From JANLYC01 sp963750495 (GTDB lineage: Bacteria; Actinomycetota; Actinomycetes; Propionibacteriales; Nocardioidaceae): a stretch of 64,000 bases of DNA. Of the stretch, positions 22,586-31,805 are shown piece after piece (within the stretch, counting starts at the first letter, position 1; every line of letters begins with the position of its first letter). The stretch lies in assembly GCA_963750495.1 (NCBI GenBank), contig CAVVQV010000008.1:62001-126000 (forward strand). The letters are read 5' to 3'. The notes beneath the pieces are model-generated. The model was not told the origin of the DNA. It saw only the letters and a program-made list of their open reading frames with translations, and searched no databases. The position numbers and the translations under genes are program-made.

Positions 22586-23434
22586 CTACTTCAGCGTGCC
22601 GCTGGTGAGCCCTGACTGGACCTGGCGGTAGAACACGAGGTAGACCACGACGATCGGGACCATCGCGATCGTGAGGGCCGCGAAGACCACCCCCCAGTCG
22701 CCGCGATAGCGCTGAGCAGCGAGCAGGGTCGCGATGCCCTGCGCCAGCACGGGTTTCTCGGGGGACAGGAACGACGGCAGCACGAACTGGTTCCACTGCC
22801 CGAGCACGTTGAAGATCCCGATGCTGAGCAAGCCGGGACGCGCCATCGGCAGCATCACCCGGAAGAACACCTGCGTGTGCGACGCGCCGTCGATGAACGC
22901 GGCCTCGGCTACCTCGGTCGGCAGGGTTCGGAAGAACGCGTGCATGAAGAAGACCGTGAACGGCAGCGAGTAGGCGACGTACACGAGGATCAGCCCGTGG
23001 TACGTCGACAGCATCCCGAGGTTCTGGACGACGAAGAACAACGGCACGATCGCCAGGAACACCGGGAACATCATCCCGGCGGCGAACAGGTAGTAGACGA
23101 ACCGGTTGCCCCAGAACTCGTAACGGGCGAGCACGTACGCCGCCATCGACCCGAGCAACATCGTCAGGACGACGCCTCCCGTCACCACGACGAGGCTGTT
23201 GACGAGGTAGTCGCCGACGCCTGCGTCCCAGGCACCGGCGAAGTTGTCCCACTGGGGTGACGCCGGCAGCGACCACGGGCTGCCGAAGATCTCACGCGGG
23301 GTCTTGGTCGAGGCGATCAGTGCCCAGACGAACGGCACCAGCACGAGCACCGACCAACCGACCAGCACCGCGTGGGAGAACACGTTGACGGCGGCGCCGC
23401 TGCGCGGGGTGGGAGCCGAGTCCGTACGTGCCAT
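22586..23434 (-). CDS. ngcG: N-acetylglucosamine/chitobiose ABC transporter permease
   Basis: The 282-residue MalG-type permease has six membrane segments and the EAA loop TEVAEAAFIDGASHTQVFFRVMLPMARPG that contacts the ATPase. It is the last gene of the run SIS, ngcE, ngcF, ngcG; its start follows the ngcF stop directly. In Streptomyces, NgcEFG imports N-acetylglucosamine and diacetylchitobiose and uses the shared ATPase MsiK. No ATPase is present here, consistent with a shared one elsewhere. The gene name rests mainly on the clear NgcE next door. Confidence 0.88.
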   Translation of the reverse strand: MARTDSAPTPRSGAAVNVFSHAVLVGWSVLVLVPFVWALIASTKTPREIFGSPWSLPASPQWDNFAGAWDAGVGDYLVNSLVVVTGGVVLTMLLGSMAAYVLARYEFWGNRFVYYLFAAGMMFPVFLAIVPLFFVVQNLGMLSTYHGLILVYVAYSLPFTVFFMHAFFRTLPTEVAEAAFIDGASHTQVFFRVMLPMARPGLLSIGIFNVLGQWNQFVLPSFLSPEKPVLAQGIATLLAAQRYRGDWGVVFAALTIAMVPIVVVYLVFYRQVQSGLTSGTLK

Positions 23435-24343
23435 CTAGTACTCGATCCGCTCGCGCTGGGTCAGCCGCAGCATGACCACCGCGATGACCAGCGTGAAGAA
23501 GAAGAGCACGACGCCCATGGCCGAGGCGTAGCCGGCGCGGCCGAACTGGAAGCCGTTCTGCGCGATCTGCAGCGAGATCACCTGGGTGGAGTTGTCGGGC
23601 CCGCCAGGGCCGGCCGTCATCACCGCCACCAGCGCGTAGGCGTCGAGGGCGAGGACGGCGAGGTAGACCCACGACGTCTGGATCGTGTCCCACAGCAGCG
23701 GCATCGTCACCCGGCCGAATGTCGCGAGCCGACCGGCCCCATCGAGCAGCGCCGCCTCGAAGATGTCACGCGGGATCGACGACATCGCCGCGTTGAACAA
23801 CACGAGGTAGAACCCGACGCTGCCCCAGACCATGACCCACAGCACGAGCCAGAGCGCGAGCCGCGGATCGGCCAGCCAGTCGGACGTACCGCCCCCGGCC
23901 CGGTCGAGGACCGAGTTCGCGAGCCCGGTCGGTGTCGAGTCGAAGATCACCGACCAGATGACAGCGATCACCGGGACAGCCAGCACCTGCGGCAGGAAGA
24001 AGGCGAGCTTGTAGAACCCGCTCCCGCGGACACCGGCGACGCCGGCACGGGATCGGCCGCCTACGTTGAGGAGGAACGCGAAGAACAGGGCGAGCAGCAC
24101 GGTCAGCACAGGTAGCCCGACCAGCAGCACGAGGTTGTTGCGGATCGCCCGCTGGAACAGCGAGTCGTGCACCAGCTGCCGGAAGTTCGCCAGCCCGACG
24201 TACTTGAAGTCCGGTGACACCCCCGTCCAGTCGGTCAGCGAGTAGTGGAACGCCTGCACGAACGGCGAGATCACGAAGATGGCGTACACCGCGAGCGGCA
24301 GGATCAGGAAGCTCACGATGAACGGGTACTTACGGTGCTGCAC
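23435..24343 (-). CDS. ngcF: N-acetylglucosamine/chitobiose ABC transporter permease
   Basis: The 302-residue MalF-type permease has an N-terminal span (FIVSFLILPLAVYAIFVI) and the EAA loop IPRDIFEAALLDGAGRLATFGRVTMPLLW. A second hydrophobic half carries YASAMGVVLFFFTLVIAVVMLRL at the C-terminus. It abuts ngcG without a gap and follows ngcE by 47 bases. Together the two permeases form the channel of the amino-sugar importer. Confidence 0.88.
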   Translation of the reverse strand: MQHRKYPFIVSFLILPLAVYAIFVISPFVQAFHYSLTDWTGVSPDFKYVGLANFRQLVHDSLFQRAIRNNLVLLVGLPVLTVLLALFFAFLLNVGGRSRAGVAGVRGSGFYKLAFFLPQVLAVPVIAVIWSVIFDSTPTGLANSVLDRAGGGTSDWLADPRLALWLVLWVMVWGSVGFYLVLFNAAMSSIPRDIFEAALLDGAGRLATFGRVTMPLLWDTIQTSWVYLAVLALDAYALVAVMTAGPGGPDNSTQVISLQIAQNGFQFGRAGYASAMGVVLFFFTLVIAVVMLRLTQRERIEY

Positions 24344-24390
24344 GCAGGGTCCCGTTCTGGTGGTTGGCTCGACGACGGCGCGCGATCACG

Positions 24391-25809
24391 TCAGCTCCGC
24401 GTGCGCTTCTGGGTGGCGGGGTCCTTGGCCGTCTCGTCGGCCGCCTGCTGGCACCGGCTGGCGAACTCGTCGGCCGAGATACGGGCTGCGGCCAACTCAC
24501 CGACGGCAGACTGGATCTTCGGGTCCATGGGGGAGTACCAGATCGAGTAGTAGTAGTTCCAGTTGTCGTCCCCGCCGGAGTCGATCAGGTCGACGGCCGA
24601 CTGGGCACCCGGCGTGAGGTCGAGCCCTTCGGTCGCCCCGTCGACCACCGTGGGGGCCGCGGTGAGGGTCGTGAACTTCGCGGCGGCGTCCTTGGACAGC
24701 ATCGTGCGCAGGAACTCCATCCCGCCGGCCTGGTTGGCCGCCTTCGACGGCACGATGAAGGCCTCCGCAGCCTCGACGCGGGTGCAGTCGAACGGCAGGG
24801 CGGCGCCGGGCAGCAGCGGCGTCGGGGCCACCGTCGTCTCGAAGCCGGCCGGCGCCACCTTCTTCTGCTCGTTCTCGAGCCACGAGCCGCACGGGATGAA
24901 CGCGGCCTTGTGCTCGTTCCAACGGGTCTGTGACTGGATGTGGTCGAGCCCTTCGGTGCCCTGCAGCATGAAGCCCTTGGAGTTCATCTCCAGCAGTGCC
25001 TCAGCGGCCATCGTGATCGAGTCCTGCTTCCACGCGTTCGGCTCGAGGGAGTCGATTGCGTAGACGACGTCCGGCCCGCCGTGCTTGACCGCCAGGTCCA
25101 TGAGCACCTGCTGGATGTAGTACGGGTACTTGCCCTGGTAGGCCATCGGCGCCATCCCGGCGCCCTTGATCTCGCTGCACAGCGCCATGAAGTCGTCCCA
25201 CGTCTGCGCCGGCTCCCACCCCTTCTCGTCGAACAGGGCCTGGTCGTACCAGAGTCCGTAGACCTGCAGCGCGTAGTTGAGCACCATCGGCTTGCCGGCG
25301 TACTGGGCCGACTCGATCGCCGCCGGGTTGAGTGTGTCCTTGACCTTCGTGCCCGTGGTGCCCAGGGCGTCACCCTCGAAGAGCTCGGTGAGGTCGGTCA
25401 GCTGACCGGTGTCGGCCAGGGTCGAGATCGGCATCTTCTCGGCACCGGAGTTGTCCAGGACGTCGGGCGGGTTGCCGGCATTGAACAGCGGCTGCATCTG
25501 CTGCCGTATGTCGGTGATGGCGGTGTGCTTGATCGTGGCGCCGGAGAAGTGCTCCTTGTAGAGACCCTCGTCGAACTTCGCGTACTCGTCGCCGTACCCG
25601 CCGTTGAAGATGACCACGGCGAGCGGGTCGGTCGCCTTGACGCCGAACGGGTTGTCCTTGGTCTTCTCGGCTCCGCCGCCGCTGACCTTGTCGGAGTCGC
25701 CGCCGCTGCTGGCACAGGCGCTGACGACCGAGCCGCCGGCCACCGCCATCGCTGCCAGACCGGCGCGTTGCAGGAAGACCCTGCGTGAGTATCGCTGTGG
25801 GGTGCCCAT
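24391..25809 (-). CDS. ngcE: N-acetylglucosamine/chitobiose ABC transporter binding lipoprotein
   Basis: From the ATG at 25809 (GAAGGAGAC 4 bases upstream) the protein has 472 residues. A twin-arginine-type lipoprotein signal, SRRVFLQRAGLAAMAVAGG with the lipobox VSAC, leads the mature protein. The sequence follows NgcE closely: NPFGVKATDPLAVVIFNGGYGD, GNPPDVLDNSGA, YQGKYPYYIQQVLMDLAVK, EPNAWKQDSI, FIPCGSWLENEQKKVAPAGF. It should capture GlcNAc or chitobiose outside the cell and deliver it to NgcFG. Neighbouring SIS and GlcNAc-kinase-like genes support amino-sugar use. Confidence 0.93.
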   Translation of the reverse strand: MGTPQRYSRRVFLQRAGLAAMAVAGGSVVSACASSGGDSDKVSGGGAEKTKDNPFGVKATDPLAVVIFNGGYGDEYAKFDEGLYKEHFSGATIKHTAITDIRQQMQPLFNAGNPPDVLDNSGAEKMPISTLADTGQLTDLTELFEGDALGTTGTKVKDTLNPAAIESAQYAGKPMVLNYALQVYGLWYDQALFDEKGWEPAQTWDDFMALCSEIKGAGMAPMAYQGKYPYYIQQVLMDLAVKHGGPDVVYAIDSLEPNAWKQDSITMAAEALLEMNSKGFMLQGTEGLDHIQSQTRWNEHKAAFIPCGSWLENEQKKVAPAGFETTVAPTPLLPGAALPFDCTRVEAAEAFIVPSKAANQAGGMEFLRTMLSKDAAAKFTTLTAAPTVVDGATEGLDLTPGAQSAVDLIDSGGDDNWNYYYSIWYSPMDPKIQSAVGELAAARISADEFASRCQQAADETAKDPATQKRTRS

Positions 25810-25852
25810 TGCTGTCTCCTTCGGACGTGGGTGCATGGGTGTGTGGAGGGCG

Positions 25853-26614
25853 CTAGGCGGTACGCCGGATCCGGCCGGCGTAGCGCTGCTCGAGCTCGTG
25901 GTTGTGCTCGTCGCCGCCTGGGATGTTGGCCGACAGGTACACCGGCGGCGTCTCACCGTCCTCGGTCAGACGACGGACGACCTCGGCCGTCAGCAGCTGG
26001 GCGAGCAGGGCAGCGGTGATCGACGAGACCGCACAGACCGACCCGCCCCCCGGCAGGTCGAGCACTGCGTCGCCGTACGGGGCGGCGTTGTCGAGGACCA
26101 CGTCGGCATGGTCGACCAGCTTGGTGCCGGACGGGTGTCTGCTCACGAGGTCTGCCGAATGGCTCGCCGAGGTGATCGCGATGAGGGCGTGCCCCCTGGC
26201 CTTGACGATGCGGGCCAGTTCGACGACCGACCCGTTGACGCCGGAGTTGGAGCCGATGACGAACACGTCACGAGGGTCCGGAGCCGCCAGGTCGTACAAC
26301 CGCTGGGCCACGGACGGGTCGCGTTCGAGGACGCCGTCGGTGAGGACGCTGGGCGGCTCACCACCGAAGACGACGAGGTCGCGCAGCGCGATGCGGTTGC
26401 TGGGCACGAGTCCGCCCGCCCGACCGGCGAGCTCCATGGCGAGTGCTTCGGAGTGCCCTGACCCGAATGTCTGGAGCACGCCGCCAGCGCGGAGCGACCC
26501 GACCACGAGGTCGGCCGCCTGCTGTACGGGCCCCGAAGCCTGCTCGCTCACCTGACCGAGGATCGGGGTCAGGCGGGCGAGGTAGGCCTCGGCGCTGATG
26601 GTGGGTGCGACCAT
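25853..26614 (-). CDS. SIS-domain phosphosugar-binding protein of the ngc operon
   Basis: The 253-residue protein has the SIS fold: GGVLQTFGSGHSEALAMELAGRAGGL at residues 42-67, the central FVIGSNSGVNGSVVELARIVKARGHALIAITS, and a C-terminal GGSVCAVSSITAALLAQLL. It resembles the UPF0309-type group found beside NgcEFG or DasABC loci. Similar SIS proteins bind or isomerise amino-sugar phosphates such as GlcNAc-6-P or MurNAc-6-P. It leads the operon, 43 bases before ngcE, and is divergent from the kinase-like gene. Confidence 0.88.
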   Translation of the reverse strand: MVAPTISAEAYLARLTPILGQVSEQASGPVQQAADLVVGSLRAGGVLQTFGSGHSEALAMELAGRAGGLVPSNRIALRDLVVFGGEPPSVLTDGVLERDPSVAQRLYDLAAPDPRDVFVIGSNSGVNGSVVELARIVKARGHALIAITSASHSADLVSRHPSGTKLVDHADVVLDNAAPYGDAVLDLPGGGSVCAVSSITAALLAQLLTAEVVRRLTEDGETPPVYLSANIPGGDEHNHELEQRYAGRIRRTA

Positions 26615-26720
26615 CCGCGGCTGTCCTTTCGACAGTCGGCGCGGCTCGGAGCGGGGGCGCGCCCGAGTCGGCGAGACTGCTGTGCCCGAACCTCTACGAC
26701 CCAGGCGACAATGTCAAGCG

Positions 26721-26756
26721 ACCAGTCTTCACCAGTTCACACCAGTCCGCACCGAG
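26721..26756. promoter_or_regulatory. Helically phased ACCAGT direct repeats between the ngc operon and the kinase
   Basis: ACCAGT occurs at 26721-26726, 26731-26736 and 26741-26746, with ACCGAG at 26751-26756: three exact copies and one degenerate copy at 10-bp intervals, one helical turn each. It lies 18-53 bases before the kinase GTG in the divergent region. This is the expected place for an amino-sugar repressor site. It does not resemble the palindromic DasR box. Confidence 0.6.
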
Positions 26757-26773
26757 CCACCCAGGAGTACGCC

Positions 26774-27787
26774 GTGCCCGACGAACCGACTGACGGCACG
26801 ACGGGTCCGGACGCGGACTGGCTCGCCCTCGGCGGAGACGTGGGTGGTACGTCCACGCGCTTCCTCGTCGTGGATCGGTACGGAGCCGTGCACGGCCGGG
26901 GTCGGGGAGGCGGAGGAAACCCGATCGCGCACCCCGAGACCGCGGTCGCCGAGATCGCCCAGGCACTGCGTACGGCGCTGGGCGCCATCGACCCGGCCCG
27001 GGTGCGGTCAGCCGTCGTAGGAGTCGCCGGCGGGTTCGCACGGTACCGACCGGAGCTCGGCGCACTGTTCGACCAGGTGTGGGCGGCGGTGGGGTTGGCG
27101 TGCCCGACGTCGTACATCTCCGACCTCGAGGTGGCGTTCGCCTCGGGCACGACCGAACCGGACGGGACGGTGCTCATCGCGGGCACCGGTGCCGCCGCCG
27201 CCAGGGTCGCGGCCCGTCGCGTGGCAGCGACGGCGGACGGTCACGGGTGGTTGCTGGGCGACGACGGGTCGGGCTTCTGGCTCGGCCGGGAGGCGGCTCG
27301 TGCGACGTTGCGCGTGCTCGACGCGGGCGACGAGCCCGGACTGCTGGTCGCCGCGGTGCTGGCCGAGCTTGCCGAATCCGGCCGGGATGAGCGACGACCG
27401 GACCCGGCGGCGCAGCGCGCGCATCTCATCCACGCGGTGAACGCCCGCGCCCCGGTCAAGCTCGCCGACCTGGCACCGCTCGTGGCGGCCGCCCATCGTG
27501 CGGGAGACCCCGAGGCGGTGCGTCTCGTCGAGGAGGCAGCGCAGCTCCTTCATCAGACGCTGTTTCGCGTGCGCGAAGCCGCCGACTCCAGCCCGCTCGT
27601 GCTGGCCGGGAGCGTCGCCGGCGAGGAGTCGCCGGTCGGGGCCGTCCTGCGGGAGCATCTCGCCGATCGCAGTGGTGGTGCCGTGTGCTCGGCCGCTGAC
27701 GGGGTCGGGGGAGCAGCTTGGCTGGCACTCCGTGCGCTCGATGAGTCCGTGGCCGAGGACGTCTGGGCCCGGCTCACGGGTCACTGA
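26774..27787 (+). CDS. BadF/BadG/BcrA/BcrD-family N-acetylglucosamine kinase-like ATPase
   Basis: The GTG at 26774 with AGGAG 7 bases upstream gives 337 residues. The ASKHA fold is clear: phosphate-1 ALGGDVGGTSTRFLVVD, the mid-domain YISDLEVAFASGT, phosphate-2 VLIAGTGAAAARVA, and the conserved GDDGSGFWLGREA. Members next to GlcNAc importers phosphorylate GlcNAc to GlcNAc-6-P. The position beside SIS-ngcEFG fits that role, giving cytoplasmic trapping of imported sugar. NagA and NagB are not in the window. Confidence 0.88.
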   Translation: MPDEPTDGTTGPDADWLALGGDVGGTSTRFLVVDRYGAVHGRGRGGGGNPIAHPETAVAEIAQALRTALGAIDPARVRSAVVGVAGGFARYRPELGALFDQVWAAVGLACPTSYISDLEVAFASGTTEPDGTVLIAGTGAAAARVAARRVAATADGHGWLLGDDGSGFWLGREAARATLRVLDAGDEPGLLVAAVLAELAESGRDERRPDPAAQRAHLIHAVNARAPVKLADLAPLVAAAHRAGDPEAVRLVEEAAQLLHQTLFRVREAADSSPLVLAGSVAGEESPVGAVLREHLADRSGGAVCSAADGVGGAAWLALRALDESVAEDVWARLTGH

Positions 27788-27810
27788 GGTCGGTAGGAGC
27801 CAGGTCGTCG

Positions 27811-28353
27811 CTAGCCGGCGGGGCGGCCGGTTGGCGTGACCACCAGCCAGAGGCCGCCGAACTGGTCGACGTTGTGGCAGAGGACCTGGTCCGGGGACTC
27901 GTGGGCGTAGAAGTACAGCGGGTGTCCGTTGTAGGTCACCTGCCGGGAGCCGTCGCGGCGCTGGGTCGTGCCGAGCAGGCCCGCTCTCGCGGCGGCACGC
28001 GCCTGGGGGACCGCCGTCGTCAGCACGGGCGGCCACGCCTGTGCACAGGCGCCGTAGCACACCGGGGTGTCGGTGTCCTCGCGGTCGAAGAGGTAGATCG
28101 CCTGCCCGACCCGGTCGAAGAGCATGGTGCCGTAGTCGCTGGCGTCCGTGGAGATGATCGTGCCGCGCGCGCCCTCGCCGGAGGGCGTGCGAGTCGGCGG
28201 ACCGAGAGTGCCCTTCTCGTCGGCCGTCGGCACCGGCCTGGCTGACGTTTCGCGGCCTGAGGCGGGTCGGCCGTCGTCGGCTGGCGGCTGCTCGCCTCCG
28301 CACCCGGCCGTGAGCGTTGCCACAGCCAGGACGACCACCACGACCGAGCGCAT
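27811..28353 (-). CDS. Lipoprotein with COG4315-type (Lipoprotein_15) repeats
   Basis: From the ATG at 28353 the protein has 180 residues. It starts with a lipoprotein signal with the lipobox TAGC, then a Pro/Ser-rich linker, then two repeats of the secreted-repeat type: GTMLFDRVGQAIYLFDREDTDTPVCYGACAQAWPPVL and VTYNGHPLYFYAHE. The C-GAC-WPP core is typical of the family, whose function is unknown though often linked to redox or surface roles. A TTG start 12 bases further upstream is possible. Confidence 0.85.
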   Translation of the reverse strand: MRSVVVVVLAVATLTAGCGGEQPPADDGRPASGRETSARPVPTADEKGTLGPPTRTPSGEGARGTIISTDASDYGTMLFDRVGQAIYLFDREDTDTPVCYGACAQAWPPVLTTAVPQARAAARAGLLGTTQRRDGSRQVTYNGHPLYFYAHESPDQVLCHNVDQFGGLWLVVTPTGRPAG

Positions 28354-28411
28354 GGTCTGAGCCAATCACGAAGTGACCCGACCTGTCTGCCAGGTCGCAG
28401 CAGCCTCCACA

Positions 28412-30949
28412 TCAGCCGCCGGCGATGTCGTCCAGGTGTACGACGGCGTACCCCGCCTCGTCGGACGCAGCCAGGTCGATGGAAGCGAGCAGCGCCCAGT
28501 CGTGGAACGCCTCCGGGTCGTGCAGGATCTGCCGGACGTGCCAGACGCCCGGCTCGGACGTGTCGTCGATGATCAGCAGACCGGGTCCGCGGGCGTCGGC
28601 GTCCGTGAGCAGCTCGCTGTGCTCGGTCCAGTACGGCGCCAGGGCGTCCTGCCAGGTCTCCGCGTCCCACCCTGCCTCGGAGTCGAGCTCGCCCAGGGCC
28701 ATCCAGTCCCGACGTGCCGCCAGCTCGACGCGGCGGAACATCGCGTTGCGCACGAGAACGCGGAAGGCGCGGGCGTTGCCGGTGACCGGCCGGACGTCCG
28801 CGTCCAGGGGCGGCCGAAGCAGGCCCGTCGGGTCGATGTCCTCGCCGGCGGCCAGCTTCTCCCACTCGTCGAGCAGTGACGAGTCGACCTGGCGGGTCAG
28901 CTCTCCCAGCCACGCGATGACGTCCTCGAGCTCCTCGTTGCGCGCCGACTCCGGCACGGTGTGCCGCAGTGCGCGGTAGCAGTCCGCGAGATAGCGCAGC
29001 ACCAGACCCTCGGACCTGGCCAGGCTGTAGAAGTTGACATACTCCACGAACGTCATGGCTCGCTCGTACATGTCGCGCACGACGGACTTCGGTCGAAGCG
29101 GGTGGTCCGCGACCCACGGATGGCCCTTGCGGTAGGTCTCGTAGGCCACGTCGAGAAGCTCGACGAGCGGCTTCGGGTGGGTGACGTCATCGAGCAGCTC
29201 GATCCGCTCGTCGTACTCGATCCCCTCGGCCTTCATCGCCGCCACGGCCTCGCCGCGGGCCTTGTTGAGCTGAGCTGCGATGACCTGACGCGGGTCCTCG
29301 AGCGTCGACTCGATCACCGAGACGACGTCGAGGGCGTACGTCGGTGAGTCCGCGTCGAGCAGCGCCAGGGATGCGACCGCGAAAGCCGAGAGCGGCTGGT
29401 CCAGCGCGAAGTTCGGTTGCAGGTCGACGGTCAGCCGGACGCCACGACCGGAGTCCTCGGGCGCGGCGAGCCGCTCGACGACCCCGCCGGCCAACAGGGC
29501 ACGACTGATGGCGACGGCATGCCGGATGTGGCGCAGCTGCGCGGCCCGGTCCTCGTGGTTGTCGTTCAGCAGCCGTTGCATCGCGGCGAAGGGATCGCCG
29601 GGGCGGGCGATGACGTTGAGGAGCATCGAGTGCGTCACCGCGAAGCTGGAGGTCAGCGGCTCGGGCTCCGCTTCCACGAGCTTGGCGAACGTGCGCTCAC
29701 CCCAGCTCACGAAGCCCTCCGGAGCCTTCTTCCGCTGCACGCGTCGCAGCTTCTTCGGGTCGTCGCCAGCCTTCTTGACCAACCGGGCGTTCTCGACCTC
29801 GTGCTCGGGTGCCTGCACCACGACGCTGCCGACCGTGTCGTAACCCGCCCGGCCGGCGCGCCCGGAGATCTGGTGGAACTCCCGCGCTCTTAGGTGCCTG
29901 GTGCGCACACCGTCGTACTTGGTGAGGCCGGTCAGCACCACCGTGCGGATCGGGACGTTGATGCCGACGCCCAACGTGTCGGTGCCGCAGATGACCTTGA
30001 GCAGTCCCGCCTGGGCGAGCGTCTCGACCAGCCGCCGGTAGCGCGGCAGCATGCCCGCGTGGTGGACGCCGATGCCCATCCTGATCAGCCGGCTCAGCGT
30101 GCGCCCGAAGCCGGCGGCGAACCGGAACTCCCCGATCAGCTCAGCGATCCGGTCGCGTTCCTCACGCGTGGCCACCTTCAGGCTCGACAACGCCTGCGCG
30201 CGCTCGATCGCCTCGGCCTGCGTGAAGTGCACGACGTACACCGGTGCCTGATGGGTGGTGAGCAGCTCCTCGAGGGTCTCGTGGATCGGCGTCGCGACGT
30301 ACGAGAAGTGCAGGGGGACCGGTCGCTCGGTGGACGCGACGATGGCCGTGCGCCGGCCGGTACGACGGGTGAGGTCATCCCGGAACCTCGTCATGTCGCC
30401 GAGCGTCGCTGACATCAGTACGAACTGCGCCCCGGTCAGCTCCAGCAGGGGCACCTGCCAGGCCCAGCCGCGATCAGGCTCTGCGTAGAAGTGGAACTCG
30501 TCCATGACGACCAGGCCGATGTCGGCGGAACTGCCTTCGCGCAGCGCCTGGTTGGCGAGCACCTCCGCGGTGGCGGTGATGATGGGCGCGGTCGCGTTGA
30601 CGGCCGCGTCACCGGTCAGCATGCCGACGTTCTCGGGTCCGAACAGGTCGCACAACGCGAAGAACTTCTCCGACACCAGCGCCTTGATCGGGGCGGTGTA
30701 GTAGCTGCGTCGACCGTGTGCCAGTGCCGCGAAGTGGGCTCCCGCCGCCACCAGGCTCTTCCCGGACCCGGTCGGGGTCGCCAGGATGACGTTGGCGTCG
30801 TCGACGATCTCGATCAGCGCCTCGGACTGGGCCGGGTAGAGCGTCAGCCCCTGCTCGGCGACCCACGACTCGAATGCGTCGTACAGCGAGTCGGGGGTCG
30901 GCTCGGACGGGATGCGGCCGACCAGCGGCGCTACGGCATCAGGGGACAT
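28412..30949 (-). CDS. DEAD/DEAH-box helicase with DUF3516 C-terminal domain
   Basis: Starting at the ATG at 30949 the protein has 845 residues. Walker A is ATPTGSGKS (K64), motif II is MDEFH, motif III is SATLGD, and the helicase C half shows GVGINVPIRTVVLTGL and QISGRAGRAGYD, as in Ski2-like helicases. DUF3516 fills the second half. This form is typical of actinobacteria, where it is thought to act on RNA or structured nucleic acid; the substrate is not proven. Starts at 30958 or 31084 are also open but have weaker ribosome sites. Confidence 0.93.
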   Translation of the reverse strand: MSPDAVAPLVGRIPSEPTPDSLYDAFESWVAEQGLTLYPAQSEALIEIVDDANVILATPTGSGKSLVAAGAHFAALAHGRRSYYTAPIKALVSEKFFALCDLFGPENVGMLTGDAAVNATAPIITATAEVLANQALREGSSADIGLVVMDEFHFYAEPDRGWAWQVPLLELTGAQFVLMSATLGDMTRFRDDLTRRTGRRTAIVASTERPVPLHFSYVATPIHETLEELLTTHQAPVYVVHFTQAEAIERAQALSSLKVATREERDRIAELIGEFRFAAGFGRTLSRLIRMGIGVHHAGMLPRYRRLVETLAQAGLLKVICGTDTLGVGINVPIRTVVLTGLTKYDGVRTRHLRAREFHQISGRAGRAGYDTVGSVVVQAPEHEVENARLVKKAGDDPKKLRRVQRKKAPEGFVSWGERTFAKLVEAEPEPLTSSFAVTHSMLLNVIARPGDPFAAMQRLLNDNHEDRAAQLRHIRHAVAISRALLAGGVVERLAAPEDSGRGVRLTVDLQPNFALDQPLSAFAVASLALLDADSPTYALDVVSVIESTLEDPRQVIAAQLNKARGEAVAAMKAEGIEYDERIELLDDVTHPKPLVELLDVAYETYRKGHPWVADHPLRPKSVVRDMYERAMTFVEYVNFYSLARSEGLVLRYLADCYRALRHTVPESARNEELEDVIAWLGELTRQVDSSLLDEWEKLAAGEDIDPTGLLRPPLDADVRPVTGNARAFRVLVRNAMFRRVELAARRDWMALGELDSEAGWDAETWQDALAPYWTEHSELLTDADARGPGLLIIDDTSEPGVWHVRQILHDPEAFHDWALLASIDLAASDEAGYAVVHLDDIAGG

Positions 30950-31010
30950 CGCGCCCATCCTGCCGTGCGGCCATGGCAACCGAGGCATCGGTGGTCGGTG
31001 GTGCCACGCC

Positions 31011-31781
31011 TCACCCGAACAGCGTGGGGGACCGGTATCGCTTCTCCGCCTGGACCGCAGAGCCGGTGTCGACGAGCCGATCAAGCAGCTCGCGTGCGTG
31101 CGCGACCGGCCAGCGGAACGCCCGCGCGAGCTCGGCGGCCGACGTGTCGAGCACGACGTCGACGAAGGTGGCGGCTGCCGCGAGATGGTCGGTGGTGCCG
31201 CCCACCTGGAAGCGGCGACAGGTGAGGTCCAGCACCGAGGAGGGCCATCCGGACGCCTTCTCCTCGACGCCCGCGTTGGTCACCAGGAGTGCTCGCTGCA
31301 GCTCAGCGGCGGCGCGCTGGTAGCGATTGCGGTCGCCGACCAGGGCACGCAGGGCGGCGCTGGCGAGGGGGCCTGCGGCCAATGCGTCGGCGACCTCGTG
31401 GGCGGTAGGCGAGAGGTCGAGCCCGAGATGGTCGTCCGGCCGGCCGGCTCCGGCATACAGCTGTCCGAGCAGCGTGGGGGACAGGAACGAGCTCCGGCCG
31501 GCCAGGTAGTTGCCGTACCAGGCAAGGCGGCGGCGTGGGAGCTCGTCCTTCCATGTCCACACCCGCTGCTCGTCGGCGTCCATGCCGGTGGTGAAGGGCT
31601 CGGCGTCCTCCGCTGCGACGGCCTCCCACAGCGACGGCACCAGGACCCGTTCGGACGGGAACAGCAGCGCGAAGCCGACGTCGGCCACAAACAGACCCGC
31701 CCGATCGACCGAGCGGACGCGGCGACCCGACACCCACCAACGCCGCGCCCGGGCAGGTCCGAGCGCGGCGTCGAGAATCAT
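31011..31781 (-). CDS. Conserved actinobacterial protein, possibly AlkZ-related
   Basis: The 256-residue protein has no signal or membrane segment. Its blocks GRRVRSVDRAGLFVADVGFALLFPSE, WTWKDELPRRRLAWYGNYLAG and a C-terminal winged-helix-like region (ELARAFRWPVAHARELLDRLVDTGSAV) resemble actinobacterial proteins annotated as AlkZ-related, a relative of the winged-helix DNA glycosylase group. The match is from memory and modest. It lies next to the DUF3516 helicase on the same strand with a 61-base gap. Confidence 0.55.
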   Translation of the reverse strand: MILDAALGPARARRWWVSGRRVRSVDRAGLFVADVGFALLFPSERVLVPSLWEAVAAEDAEPFTTGMDADEQRVWTWKDELPRRRLAWYGNYLAGRSSFLSPTLLGQLYAGAGRPDDHLGLDLSPTAHEVADALAAGPLASAALRALVGDRNRYQRAAAELQRALLVTNAGVEEKASGWPSSVLDLTCRRFQVGGTTDHLAAAATFVDVVLDTSAAELARAFRWPVAHARELLDRLVDTGSAVQAEKRYRSPTLFG

Positions 31782-31805
31782 GTCGTGATGATCTCGCAGC
31801 TGGTG

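Noticed and set aside
22586..25809. Maltose or trehalose ABC transporter
   Set aside because: The permeases are of the general MalFG type, but the binding protein follows the NgcE pattern closely, and the SIS and GlcNAc-kinase-like neighbours point to amino sugars.
31011..31781. A confident AlkZ DNA glycosylase assignment
   Set aside because: The QxQ catalytic motif of AlkZ is not seen, so only a possible relationship is stated.
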